From: Candidatus Binatia bacterium
Lineage (GTDB): Bacteria > Desulfobacterota > Binatia > HRBIN30
Assembly: GCA_023150935.1 (NCBI GenBank)
Contig: JAKLJW010000020.1
Location: 1 to 64,000, forward strand
Direction of reading: 5' to 3'
DNA: 64,000 nucleotides
The notes beneath the pieces are model-generated. The model saw nothing but the letters and a program-made list of their open reading frames with translations, was not told the DNA's origin and searched no databases. Positions within the stretch are counted from its first letter, which is position 1. Each line of letters opens with the position of its first letter. The translations under genes and the position numbers were made by a program. Below are positions 14,495 through 22,987 of the stretch, piece by piece.

Positions 14495-16408
14495 ATGGCA
14501 CAGATCACGATTACGACACCCGACGGAAACCGTCATGCGACGGCGGCCGGCACGCCGGTTGTTGCGGCCCTGAAGGCCGCCGGGGCGCTGTCCGGTCGGG
14601 TGGTTGCCGCGACCGTCAACGGTCGCAGGGTCGATCTTTCCTATCCGCTGGTCGAGGACGCGGAGATCGCCGCGATACCCGCCGATTCCCCGGCGGGCCT
14701 CGAAGTGCTGCGCCATTCCACCGCGCATCTCATGGCGCAGGCGGTACAACGCTTGTTCCCGAACGTGCAGGTGACCATCGGGCCGGTAATCGAGAACGGC
14801 TTCTACTACGACTTCAAGCGCGACACGCCGTTCACGCCGGAGGACCTCGAGCGCATCGAGGCGGCAATGCGCGAGATCGTCAAGGCCGACCTGAAGGTGA
14901 CGCGCGAAGAAATGCCGCGCGAGCAGGCCATCGCTCGTTTCCGCGAGATGGGCGAGCAGTACAAGGTGGAGATCCTCGAAGGCATACCCGAGGCCGTGGT
15001 GTCGCTTTACCGCCAGGGCGACTGGGTCGATCTGTGCCGCGGGCCGCACGTTCCATCGACCGGTAAGCTCGGGGCGTTCAAACTCACCAGCGTCGCCGGG
15101 GCGTACTGGCGCGGCGACGAACGTAACGAGATGCTGCAACGCATCTACGGCACTGCCTGGGCTACGCGTGCCGACCTCGAGGCCTATCTGGAGCGGCTCG
15201 AACAGGCCCGGCAACGCGACCATCGCCGCCTGGGGCAGGTGTTGGACCTGTTCTCGCTGCACCCGATCGCTCCCGGATCGCCGTTCTTTCATCCGCGGGG
15301 CACCGTGCTGTACAACGTCCTCGTCGACTTCGTCCGCGGCCTCTACGGGCGATACGGCTACACCGAGGTGATCACGCCGCTCATCTACAAGACCGAGTTG
15401 TGGAAGACCTCGGGGCACTACGACGCCTTCCGTGAGGACATGTTCCTGATGCAGGTGGACGAGCAGGAGTACGGCGTCAAGCCGATGAACTGCCCCGGCC
15501 ACTGCTACCTGTTTGGAACTCGCAAGCACTCGTACCGCGACCTGCCGGTGCGCTACGCCGACTTCAGCCGTCTGCACCGCTTCGAGCCCTCGGGCACCCT
15601 GACCGGACTGACCCGCGTGCGCTCGATGGTTCAGGACGACGCTCACATCTACTGCACGCCGGAGCAGACGGACATCGAGCTCGAGCGCTTTGTGGCCATG
15701 GTGCGGGAAGTGTACGGGGCATTCGGCTTCGACCGGATCGAGGTGACGCTGCAGACCCGGCCGGAGAAGTTCCTCGGTCGTATCGAACTCTGGGATGCCG
15801 CCGAGGCGGCTCTGCGGCGGGCCCTGGAGCAGGCCGGTTTCGCGGTAACCGTCTTACCGGGCGAGGGAGCTTTTTACGGTCCGAAGATCGGCTTCGATTT
15901 CCGTGATGTCCTGGAACGTTCGTGGACGCTGGCCACGGTGCAGATCGACTGCGCGATGCCTGAGCGCTTCGCCCTCCGTTACGTGACGCCGGAAGGCACG
16001 GAGGCGATTCCGACGATGCTCCACCGGGCGGTGCTCGGCTCGATCGAGCGGTTCATCGCCATTCTCATCGAGCACACCGGCGGCGCCTTCCCGTTATGGC
16101 TGGCGCCGGAGCAGACGCGAGTGCTGACCTTGACCGAGCGGCAGGAGACATACGGCCGGGAGGTGACCGAGCGTCTGCGGGGGGCCGGTCTGCGGGCCGA
16201 GATCGATGACCGCAACGAGAAACTCGGCTATAAGATCCGCGAGGCGCAGTTGCAGAAGGTTCCCTACATGGCGATCGTGGGCGACAAGGAGGCGGCAAAC
16301 CGGACGGTGGCGGTGCGTAGCCGCAGCGGGGAAACTCCGGCGCCCGAGCCGCTGGAGGAGTTCGTTGCCCGCATTGCGGCGGAAGCCGCCGTGCCGGGCA
16401 AACACTGA
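14495..16408 (+). CDS. thrS: Threonine-tRNA ligase
   Basis: 637 aa from the ATG at 14495; upstream in-frame sequence is the tRNA. Domains: N-terminal TGS (about 1-60), editing domain with [12 protein letters not shown], class II catalytic core with [10 protein letters not shown] (zinc-binding Cys) and [14 protein letters not shown], and the C-terminal anticodon-binding domain ending near LEEFVARIA. It charges tRNA-Thr. It is normally followed by infC, which is absent. Confidence 0.98.
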   Translation: MAQITITTPDGNRHATAAGTPVVAALKAAGALSGRVVAATVNGRRVDLSYPLVEDAEIAAIPADSPAGLEVLRHSTAHLMAQAVQRLFPNVQVTIGPVIENGFYYDFKRDTPFTPEDLERIEAAMREIVKADLKVTREEMPREQAIARFREMGEQYKVEILEGIPEAVVSLYRQGDWVDLCRGPHVPSTGKLGAFKLTSVAGAYWRGDERNEMLQRIYGTAWATRADLEAYLERLEQARQRDHRRLGQVLDLFSLHPIAPGSPFFHPRGTVLYNVLVDFVRGLYGRYGYTEVITPLIYKTELWKTSGHYDAFREDMFLMQVDEQEYGVKPMNCPGHCYLFGTRKHSYRDLPVRYADFSRLHRFEPSGTLTGLTRVRSMVQDDAHIYCTPEQTDIELERFVAMVREVYGAFGFDRIEVTLQTRPEKFLGRIELWDAAEAALRRALEQAGFAVTVLPGEGAFYGPKIGFDFRDVLERSWTLATVQIDCAMPERFALRYVTPEGTEAIPTMLHRAVLGSIERFIAILIEHTGGAFPLWLAPEQTRVLTLTERQETYGREVTERLRGAGLRAEIDDRNEKLGYKIREAQLQKVPYMAIVGDKEAANRTVAVRSRSGETPAPEPLEEFVARIAAEAAVPGKH

Positions 16409-16463
16409 TACACGGCGCTCGCCGGCGGGGTTTGTCCCGGCCGGCCGCGCAGGAGGAGAAGTC

Positions 16464-16661
16464 ATGCCGAAAATGAAGACCAGCCGCGGAGCCGCCAAGC
16501 GGTTCAAGATGACGGGAACGGGGAAGATCAGGCGCCGCAAGGCCTACCTGCGACACATCCTCACCTCGAAGGGCCGCAAGCGGAAACGTCACCTGCGCCA
16601 GACCGGCATGGTCGATGCGACCAACGAGCGGGCCATCCGTTTGCTGCTGCCGTATCTTTAG
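16464..16661 (+). CDS. rpmI: 50S ribosomal protein L35
   Basis: 65 aa, [15 protein letters not shown]...[17 protein letters not shown], a complete basic L35. A strong AGGAGGAG site lies eight bases before the ATG. It follows thrS after only 55 bases, leaving no room for infC. Confidence 0.97.
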   Translation: MPKMKTSRGAAKRFKMTGTGKIRRRKAYLRHILTSKGRKRKRHLRQTGMVDATNERAIRLLLPYL

Positions 16662-16668
16662 GCGGCGC

Positions 16669-16697
16669 TTGTGCCGCGGATGTCGAGATGCTAACCG
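16669..16697 (+). promoter_or_regulatory. Predicted promoter upstream of rplT
   Basis: TTGTGC (16669-16674), 17 bases, TAACCG (16692-16697) preceded by TGC. It shares a long word with the promoter at 13367-13395. It would give rplT and downstream genes their own transcription start. Confidence 0.4.
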
Positions 16698-16721
16698 ATT
16701 GAGCTTTCGAGGAGATCGACC

Positions 16722-17081
16722 ATGCCACGAGTGAAGCGCGGGACCAAAGCCCGCCGCCGGCACAAGAAAATCCTCAAGCTCGCCAAGGGTAACGTCGGCG
16801 GCCGGCGCAAACTGTACCGCCAGGCGCGCGAGACCGTCGAAAAGGGCCTGACTTACGCCTATCGCGATCGCAAGGTCCGCAAGCGCGAGTTTCGGGGGCT
16901 GTGGATCGTGCGTATCAACGCTGCCGCGCGCGAGCACGGCCTCAGCTACAGTCAGTTCATGCACGGGTTGAAGCAGGGGGGCGTGGGGGTGGATCGTAAG
17001 GTGTTGGCCGATCTGGCGGCCCGCGATCCCGCCGGCTTTCAGGAATTCGCGCAGATTGCCAGGGCGCATCTGGCCGCCTGA
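16722..17081 (+). CDS. rplT: 50S ribosomal protein L20
   Basis: 119 aa, [24 protein letters not shown] and [17 protein letters not shown] core, the family's standard length and basic N-terminal tail. TCGAGGAGATC precedes the start. It is an assembly protein of the large subunit and in many bacteria an autoregulator of this operon. Confidence 0.98.
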   Translation: MPRVKRGTKARRRHKKILKLAKGNVGGRRKLYRQARETVEKGLTYAYRDRKVRKREFRGLWIVRINAAAREHGLSYSQFMHGLKQGGVGVDRKVLADLAARDPAGFQEFAQIARAHLAA

Positions 17082-17120
17082 CCGCGGCGTTGGCGTGGGC
17101 TGACGGCGCCCGAGAATCGG

Positions 17121-17158
17121 CCCGTCCGCTCGGTGGCGCGTGACGCCACGCGGACGGG
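17121..17158 (+). promoter_or_regulatory. Strong hairpin just before pheS
   Basis: CCCGTCCGC (17121-17129) pairs with GCGGACGGG (17150-17158), and inside it GTGGCG pairs with CGCCAC, giving a 15-pair stem with a 3-base bulge and 5-base loop. It ends six bases before the pheS ATG and would cover its ribosome-binding region. There is no U tract, so translational control is more likely than termination. Confidence 0.5.
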
Positions 17159-17164
17159 GATCCC

Positions 17165-18187
17165 ATGAAGGAGCAGTTGGCAGAGATCCACCGCGACGCG
17201 ATCGCGGCGCTGGAGGCGTCGGGCAGCGAAGCGGAGGTGGACGCCGTGCGCGTGCGTTTTCTGGGGCGCAAGGGCCAGCTCACCGAGCTTGTCCGTGGCC
17301 TGCGCGACGTGCCGCCGGCCGAGCGCCCCACCGTCGGCGCTTATCTAAACGACATCAAGGACGACCTCGAGGCTCGCGTGGCAGCCGCGCAACTGCGACT
17401 CCGGGATGCGGCCCGGGTCGCCCGGGTGGCTGCGGAGCGCACCGACGTCACGCTGCCGGCCAGACGGCGGGCCGCCGGCCGGCTCCATCCCATCTCGCGT
17501 ACGATGGAGGAAATCGTCGACATTTTCGTCGGGCTGGGTTTCTCCGTCGCCGAGGGGCCGGACGTCGAGGACGACTACCACAACTTCAGTGCGCTCAACA
17601 TTCCGCGCGATCACCCCGCGCGCGACATGCACGATACGTTCTTCGTCGCCGAGGAGCAGGTGCTGCGCACGCACACTTCGCCGGTGCAGGTGCGGGTCAT
17701 GGAAACCCAGACGCCGCCCCTGCGGGTGATTGCGCCCGGTGCGTGCTACCGCCACGACTACGACGTTACCCATTCGCCGATGTTCCATCAGGTCGAGGGC
17801 TTCATGGTCGATCGGCGCATCGCTTTCGGCGACCTCAAAGGCGTGCTTACGCTGGCGCTGCGGCGTTTGTTCGGCGCCGACACGAAACTGCGATTCCGCG
17901 CCAGCTTCTTCCCGTTTACCGAGCCCAGTGCCGAGGTCGACATCGGTTGCCTCTTCTGCGGTAGCCGGGACGAAACCTGCAGGGTCTGCAAGGGCACCGG
18001 GTGGATCGAGGTGCTCGGTGCCGGGTTGATCGATCCGAACGTGTTTGCCGCGGTGGGCTACGACCCCGAGGTGTACAGCGGCTTTGCCTTTGGCCTCGGT
18101 GTGGAGCGGATCGCCATGCTGCGTTACCAGATCAACGACATCCGGCTCTTCTACGCCAACGACGTCCGCTTCCTGGGGCAGTTCTGA
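17165..18187 (+). CDS. pheS: Phenylalanine-tRNA ligase alpha subunit
   Basis: 340 aa. N-terminal coiled coil, then the class II core with HPISRTMEEIVDIF, DTFFV, RVMETQTPPLRVIAPG, FHQVEGFMVD and GFAFGLGVERIAML (motif 3). A Cys4 site (LFCGSRDETCRVCKGTGW) is visible in the catalytic domain. It partners PheT. Confidence 0.98.
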   Translation: MKEQLAEIHRDAIAALEASGSEAEVDAVRVRFLGRKGQLTELVRGLRDVPPAERPTVGAYLNDIKDDLEARVAAAQLRLRDAARVARVAAERTDVTLPARRRAAGRLHPISRTMEEIVDIFVGLGFSVAEGPDVEDDYHNFSALNIPRDHPARDMHDTFFVAEEQVLRTHTSPVQVRVMETQTPPLRVIAPGACYRHDYDVTHSPMFHQVEGFMVDRRIAFGDLKGVLTLALRRLFGADTKLRFRASFFPFTEPSAEVDIGCLFCGSRDETCRVCKGTGWIEVLGAGLIDPNVFAAVGYDPEVYSGFAFGLGVERIAMLRYQINDIRLFYANDVRFLGQF

Positions 18188-18203
18188 GCGTGCGGGGTTG
18201 GCG

Positions 18204-20603
18204 ATGCGAGTCACCTGCAACTGGCTGGCAGAGTTCGTGGCGATGGAGTGGCCGCTCGATCGGCTCACGGATCGCCTGACGACGGCGGGCTTCGAGGTCG
18301 AGGCGGTCGAAGCCTGGGGGCGCGATCTGCCTGACGTCGTCTGCGTCGAGGTGGTGCGTGTCGAACCGCATCCGCGCGCGGAGGGGCTCAGTGTGTGCGC
18401 CGTGCGGGCGGACGACGCGACGCTGCACACGGTGGTGTGCGGGGCGCCGAACGTGCGGGTCGGAATGCGGGTGCCGTGGGCGCGGCCCGGGGCGATGCTG
18501 CCGGACGGCAGGCCGGTTGCCGCGTTGGAGGTACATGGCTTCGCCTCGGCCGGGATGTTGTGCTCCGAGGCGGAGTTGGGGTTGGGCGGCGACGCCCGCG
18601 GTCTGCTCGTTCTCCCGGACGACGCCCGGCCGGGTCGGTCGGTCACCGCCGCGCTCGGGATCGAAGACACCGTTCTCGATATCGCCATCACGCCCAACCG
18701 CGGCGATTGCCTGAGCATTGTGGGCCTGGCCCGGGAGATCGCCGCGCTGACCGGACAGAGACCGGTCCGGCCGCGCGTACGCGTGTCGGAAAGCGATCCC
18801 GGGGCGGTGACGCTGGCGACGATTCAGATTGCCGACGCGGACCTCTGCGGCCGGTATGTCGGGCGGGTGGTCGCGGACGTCGGCATCGGGCCGGCGCCGT
18901 TGCGCATGCAGGCGCGGTTGCGGGCCGTGGGCGTGCGTCCGATCAACAACGTCGTCGACGTGACGAATTACGTGATGATCGAACGCGGGCAGCCCCTGCA
19001 TGCCTTCGATTACGACCGCCTGCCGCGCCCGGAGATCGTCGTGCGCCGCGCTGGCCAGGCGGGAACGTTCACGACCCTCGACGGCCACGCGCGGGCTTTG
19101 CTGCCGAACGATCTGCTCATCACCAGCGGCGGCGAGACGGTGGCAATAGCCGGGATCATGGGCGGCGCCGACAGCGAGGTTACCGAAACGACGCGCCGGA
19201 TCCTGCTGGAAAGCGCCTGGTTCGACCCCGCCGCCGTCCGGCGCACGGCCAAGCGGCTCGGGTTGCGCACCGAAGCCTCGTACCGGTTCGAGCGCTGCAC
19301 CGACATCGAAGGGGTGGAAACGGCCGCGGACCGGGCGGCGGAGCTGATGGCGAATCTAGCGGGCGGGCGGGTGCTGCGCGGTTGCATCGACGTTTACCCG
19401 GGGCGCCGCACCATGGCGGCCGTGCCGCTGCGGTTGAAGCGTCTGGAGGAGTTGCTCGGAATGACGGTCGGCCGGGCCGAGGTGGTGGGCAAGCTGAAGG
19501 CTCTTGGCGTAGCGGTGACGCCGGGGCCTCGCGGTACGCTGTCCGCCGTGCCGCCATCGTATCGACCCGACCTGACCCGCGAGATCGATTTTATTGAGGA
19601 GGTGGTGCGCCTCATCGGGTACGACAACGTACCGACGACGTTCCCAAGTGGGGCGCTGACGGACGCTGCCGGCAGCGGCAACGAACGAACTTTCCGCGAG
19701 ATCCGGCGGTACGTGGCCGGCCAGGGCCTGCACGAAGCGGTGTTTCTGGCGTTCGCCTCGGCAGAGACGAACCGGCTCTTTCCGGGCATTGATCCGGAGC
19801 CCCGGGCGGTGAGGATCGTCAACCCCCTCACCCAGGACGACACCGAGTTGCGCCGGAGCTTGTGCGGCCAGTTGGTGAGGGCGGTGCGCGACAATCTGGC
19901 GTACGGTGCGACTCGCGTGGCGCTGTTTTCCATCGGCAAGGTATTCTGGCGCGACGACGAGTTCCGCGAAGCCTGGCGCGTTGCCGGGGTGGTCTGCCGC
20001 GGCTTCCCCGGTACCGGCCTGGGCCGCCGCGACGAAGTCGAGCTGGTCGACATCAAGGGCGTTGTAGACGGCCTCTGCGAGCATCTCGGGGTCCCGGCAA
20101 TGACCTGGCAGGTTGAGTCCGACCGGCCCGCCTTTCATCCCGGTCAGACGGCGGCGGTGATCGGGCCACATGGCGGGACGGTGGGCATCGCCGGCGCCCT
20201 GCATCCCGGCGTTCAAGACGCCCTCGATGTCGGGCCGCGCTGCTGGCTCTTCGAACTTGACTTGACCGCACTGCTCCAGTATTTTCCGCCCCGCGTGAAG
20301 TTCGCGGAACTTCCACGATTTCCAGCAGTTGTGCGTGATGTGGCCTTCGTTGTGGATGATGACTTCGCCTCCGATCGGCTGACGCGGTTTCTGCGCGGCG
20401 GTGCGGGAGCGGGGGACTTGGTGGAAGAGGTGCTGTTGTTCGATCAGTACGTTGGGGCGCCGATTCCGAGCGGGAAGAAGAGTCTGGCCTATACCGTGTC
20501 GTATCGGGCCGCGGACCGGACGTTGACCGATGCCGAGGTGAGTGAGGTGCACGCGCGGTTGATTGCTGCGGCGGTGGAGGCGTTGCACGTGGATCTGCGT
20601 TAG
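18204..20603 (+). CDS. pheT: Phenylalanine-tRNA ligase beta subunit
   Basis: 799 aa, ATG at 18204. It begins MRVTCNWLAEFV and contains an EMAP/OB-type tRNA-binding domain (VVRVEPHPRAEGLSVC), the B3/B4 editing domain, B5 and core, and the C-terminal ferredoxin-fold anticodon domain (FPAVVRDVAFVVDD). It forms the alpha2-beta2 enzyme with PheS and lies 16 bases after it. Confidence 0.98.
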   Translation: MRVTCNWLAEFVAMEWPLDRLTDRLTTAGFEVEAVEAWGRDLPDVVCVEVVRVEPHPRAEGLSVCAVRADDATLHTVVCGAPNVRVGMRVPWARPGAMLPDGRPVAALEVHGFASAGMLCSEAELGLGGDARGLLVLPDDARPGRSVTAALGIEDTVLDIAITPNRGDCLSIVGLAREIAALTGQRPVRPRVRVSESDPGAVTLATIQIADADLCGRYVGRVVADVGIGPAPLRMQARLRAVGVRPINNVVDVTNYVMIERGQPLHAFDYDRLPRPEIVVRRAGQAGTFTTLDGHARALLPNDLLITSGGETVAIAGIMGGADSEVTETTRRILLESAWFDPAAVRRTAKRLGLRTEASYRFERCTDIEGVETAADRAAELMANLAGGRVLRGCIDVYPGRRTMAAVPLRLKRLEELLGMTVGRAEVVGKLKALGVAVTPGPRGTLSAVPPSYRPDLTREIDFIEEVVRLIGYDNVPTTFPSGALTDAAGSGNERTFREIRRYVAGQGLHEAVFLAFASAETNRLFPGIDPEPRAVRIVNPLTQDDTELRRSLCGQLVRAVRDNLAYGATRVALFSIGKVFWRDDEFREAWRVAGVVCRGFPGTGLGRRDEVELVDIKGVVDGLCEHLGVPAMTWQVESDRPAFHPGQTAAVIGPHGGTVGIAGALHPGVQDALDVGPRCWLFELDLTALLQYFPPRVKFAELPRFPAVVRDVAFVVDDDFASDRLTRFLRGGAGAGDLVEEVLLFDQYVGAPIPSGKKSLAYTVSYRAADRTLTDAEVSEVHARLIAAAVEALHVDLR

Positions 20604-20634
20604 AAGGGGACGCCTGCCACAGGGAGGGCCGAGC

Positions 20635-20922
20635 GTGACCATGACGAAGGGCGACATCGTCGAACGGATCTACGAAAAGATCGGTTTCTCCAAGAAAGAG
20701 GCCAGCGAAGTCGTCGAATCGGTGTTCGAGATCATCAAGAACCGCCTGGGGCGGGGAGAGAAGGTCAAGATCTCTGGCTTCGGGAACTTCGTCGTCAATG
20801 CCAAGCGTCCCCGTAAAGGTCGTAACCCGCAAACGGGAGACGAGATTACCATTTCCGGCCGTCGCGTGTTGACCTTCAAAGCCAGTCAGGTGCTCAAGAA
20901 GACGATGAACTCCGAACCTTAG
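20635..20922 (+). CDS. ihfA: Integration host factor alpha / HU-family DNA-binding protein
   Basis: About 95 aa. A GTG at 20635 has the best spacing to AGGGAGGG (20621-20628); homologues usually start MTKGDIVERIYEK, here ATG 20641. The HU/IHF signature GFGNFVVNAKRPRKGRNPQTG with the intercalating-loop region is intact. It bends DNA as a heterodimer. Its place after pheT is conserved in proteobacteria. Confidence 0.95.
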   Translation: MTMTKGDIVERIYEKIGFSKKEASEVVESVFEIIKNRLGRGEKVKISGFGNFVVNAKRPRKGRNPQTGDEITISGRRVLTFKASQVLKKTMNSEP

Positions 20923-20931
20923 CGGTCTACC

Positions 20932-21306
20932 GTGGGTGCCCCAGCTCCCCAGCTTCCGGACAAACTCTACTTCAAGATCGGCGAAGCAGCGTCGATCGTC
21001 GGCGTCAAGCCTCACGTGTTGCGCTACTGGGAAAGCGAGTTCAGCATCGTGCGGCCGAACAAGAGCCGCTCGAAGCACCGGTTGTACCGCCGCAAGGACG
21101 TCGAAACGCTGCTGCAGATCAAGCAGCTGCTGCACGATCAACGGTTCACCATCGAGGGGGCGCGCAAACGCCTGCGGGAGGGGTCGCGAACCGGGGCGGC
21201 ACGGCGGGAACCGCCGGGCGACGCCGAATCCTGCGAGGTCCGGTTACGGCATGCGCTGCAGTCGGTAAGGCGAGAGCTGCAAGCGCTGGTCAAACTGCTG
21301 CGATAG
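20932..21306 (+). CDS. MerR-family transcriptional regulator
   Basis: 124 aa, GTG start. The winged helix-turn-helix FKIGEAASIVGVKPHVLRYWESEF is typical of the small MerR-like protein that follows ihfA in many Deltaproteobacteria. It has a short coiled-coil C-terminus (LRHALQSVRRELQALVKLL) and no metal-binding cysteines, so the effector is unknown. Confidence 0.9.
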   Translation: MGAPAPQLPDKLYFKIGEAASIVGVKPHVLRYWESEFSIVRPNKSRSKHRLYRRKDVETLLQIKQLLHDQRFTIEGARKRLREGSRTGAARREPPGDAESCEVRLRHALQSVRRELQALVKLLR

Positions 21307-21359
21307 TCAGGCGCGCTGTACGGTTGAGTTCCTGAAGCTTAAGTGGCACTACTCAATAC

Positions 21360-21396
21360 AGTAAGCCGCCCGCGGATGGTTGGTGGGCGGCTTACT
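21360..21396 (+). terminator. Perfect 12-base hairpin between merR and tRNA-Pro
   Basis: AGTAAGCCGCCC (21360-21371) pairs with GGGCGGCTTACT (21385-21396), loop 13. There is no U run after it. It may end the pheST-ihfA-merR transcript or guide processing of the tRNA precursor three bases downstream. Confidence 0.5.
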
Positions 21397-21399
21397 TGT

Positions 21400-21473
21400 C
21401 GGGGCGTGGCGCAGCCTGGTAGCGCACTCGCTTGGGGTGCGAGTGGTCGTGGGTTCAAATCCCGCCGCCCCGA
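21400..21473 (+). tRNA. tRNA-Pro (GGG)
   Basis: 74 bases, no encoded CCA. Acceptor CGGGGCG/CGCCCCG, anticodon arm CTCGC-TTGGGGT-GCGAG giving GGG, T-loop GTTCAAATC. tRNA-Pro at this place after merR is a conserved arrangement. Confidence 0.95.
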
Positions 21474-21507
21474 TTTCCTCTTCTGTACCACGCGCGGCGA
21501 GGCTGGT

Positions 21508-21536
21508 TTGCCCGCTCAAAGGGGCGGTGCTACGGT
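21508..21536 (+). promoter_or_regulatory. Predicted leaderless promoter of surE
   Basis: TTGCCC (21508-21513), 17 bases, TACGGT (21531-21536) preceded by TGC. The GTG start of surE is at 21543, so transcription would begin at or next to the start codon. Confidence 0.5.
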
Positions 21537-21542
21537 GCCGCC

Positions 21543-22316
21543 GTGTCCATCCTGCTGAGTAACGACGACGGCATTGCGGCGGATGGATTGCGCGCTCTCC
21601 GCGAGGTGCTGGCCGACCTCGACGAGGTGTGGGTGGTGGCTCCCGATCGCGACCAGAGTGCAGTCAGCCATGCCCTGACGTTGTCGCGGCCGTTGCGTAT
21701 CGAGTCGGCCGGTGTGCGTGCCTTCGCGGTCGACGGTACGCCGACCGACTGCGTGAACCTGGCCGTCAAGGGCATCCTGCCCGAGCGGCCGCGCCTGCTC
21801 GTCTCCGGGATCAATCGCGGCGCCAATCTGGGCGACGACATCACCTACTCGGGAACCGTCTCCGCGGCCATGGAAGGGACCCTCCTCGGTATTCCGTCGG
21901 TTGCGGTATCGCTGGTGACCGACAACGGCATGGACTTCTCGGCGGCGGCCGCGTTTGCGCGACAACTTGCGATCTCCGTGCTTCGCGACGGGTTGCCGCG
22001 GGACACGCTGCTGAACGTCAACGTGCCGGACCTCCCGGCGGCCAGCATCGAGGGGTTCGCGCTTGCGCGACAGGGGAAGCGCCGATACGGCGACGCCATC
22101 GTCGAGAAGGTCGATCCGCGCGGCAAGAAGTACTACTGGATCGGCGGCGGAGAGATTGGCTTCGTCGATGCGGAGGGCACCGACTTCAGCGCCATCCAGC
22201 GTGGCCTGATTGCGGTCACCCCGCTCCATCTCGATTTGACCAATTACGCGTCGTTGAGCATGCTCGGGCAACTGCGGGTTGTCTGGCCGCCCGATCGGGA
22301 CCGGTCGGCGGGCTGA
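21543..22316 (+). CDS. surE: 5'/3'-nucleotidase SurE
   Basis: 257 aa from the GTG at 21543. It opens ILLSNDDGIAADGLRAL, with the metal-binding Asp pair; also VVAPDRDQSAVSHALTL and VSGINRGANLGDDITYSGTVSAAMEG, the SurE fingerprints. It dephosphorylates nucleoside monophosphates and short polyphosphate in stationary phase or stress. There is no Shine-Dalgarno sequence (see leaderless promoter). apt follows after 19 bases. Confidence 0.96.
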   Translation: MSILLSNDDGIAADGLRALREVLADLDEVWVVAPDRDQSAVSHALTLSRPLRIESAGVRAFAVDGTPTDCVNLAVKGILPERPRLLVSGINRGANLGDDITYSGTVSAAMEGTLLGIPSVAVSLVTDNGMDFSAAAAFARQLAISVLRDGLPRDTLLNVNVPDLPAASIEGFALARQGKRRYGDAIVEKVDPRGKKYYWIGGGEIGFVDAEGTDFSAIQRGLIAVTPLHLDLTNYASLSMLGQLRVVWPPDRDRSAG

Positions 22317-22335
22317 AGGGTGCTGGAAGGGGACG

Positions 22336-22854
22336 ATGATCGACATCAAGTCTTACATCCGTGACATCCCCGACTTTCCGAAGCCGGGCATCATCTTCAA
22401 GGACATTACTCCGCTGCTTGCCGATGGGGCGGCGTTCAGGACGGTTGTGGACCGGATCGCGGCCAGACATCGGACCGGCATCGACAAGGTCGTCGGCATC
22501 GAGTCGCGCGGCTTCCTGATCGGTGCGGCGGTCGCCTACGCACTGGGTTGCGGGCTTGCCGTCGTGCGCAAGCCCGGGAAGCTGCCGTCCACCACGTACA
22601 CGGCGGAATACGAACTCGAGTACGGCAACGACAGCCTCGAGATCCACCGCGATGCATTCGGCCACCCGTGCCGCGTGCTGATCGTCGACGATCTGCTGGC
22701 GACGGGCGGTACGGCAAGCGCGGCGATCGCGCTGGTGGAACGTCTCGGCGGCGAAGTGGTCGAGTGCGCTTTTCTCGTTGAGCTGGCCGTGCTGAAGGGC
22801 CGCGAACGTTTGCAGCCGCACCGGGTATTTGCCCTCGCCGAATACGGCGGCTAG
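22336..22854 (+). CDS. apt: Adenine phosphoribosyltransferase
   Basis: 172 aa, ATG at 22336 with GGAAGGGG upstream. It has IRDIPDFPKPGIIFKDITPLL at the start, GIESRGF, RKPGKLP and the PRPP-binding loop VLIVDDLLATGGTA. It salvages adenine to AMP and forms a probable operon with surE, linking nucleotide breakdown and recovery. Confidence 0.96.
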   Translation: MIDIKSYIRDIPDFPKPGIIFKDITPLLADGAAFRTVVDRIAARHRTGIDKVVGIESRGFLIGAAVAYALGCGLAVVRKPGKLPSTTYTAEYELEYGNDSLEIHRDAFGHPCRVLIVDDLLATGGTASAAIALVERLGGEVVECAFLVELAVLKGRERLQPHRVFALAEYGG

Positions 22855-22987
22855 GCCCCCCGGCGCGCCTCCCGTGCGGCCGTGGGGGACCGGGGATTGG
22901 GTGGGGTGGTGCCGCGCGCACGGCCGCGGTGGCTGCCGGGCGGCCGGACGGCTCCGGATACGCCTTGCCGCAAGGAGATGACGCACG

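Noticed and set aside
21360..21396. Classical Rho-independent terminator
   Set aside because: The stem is perfect but no U tract follows, so it is listed with reduced confidence.
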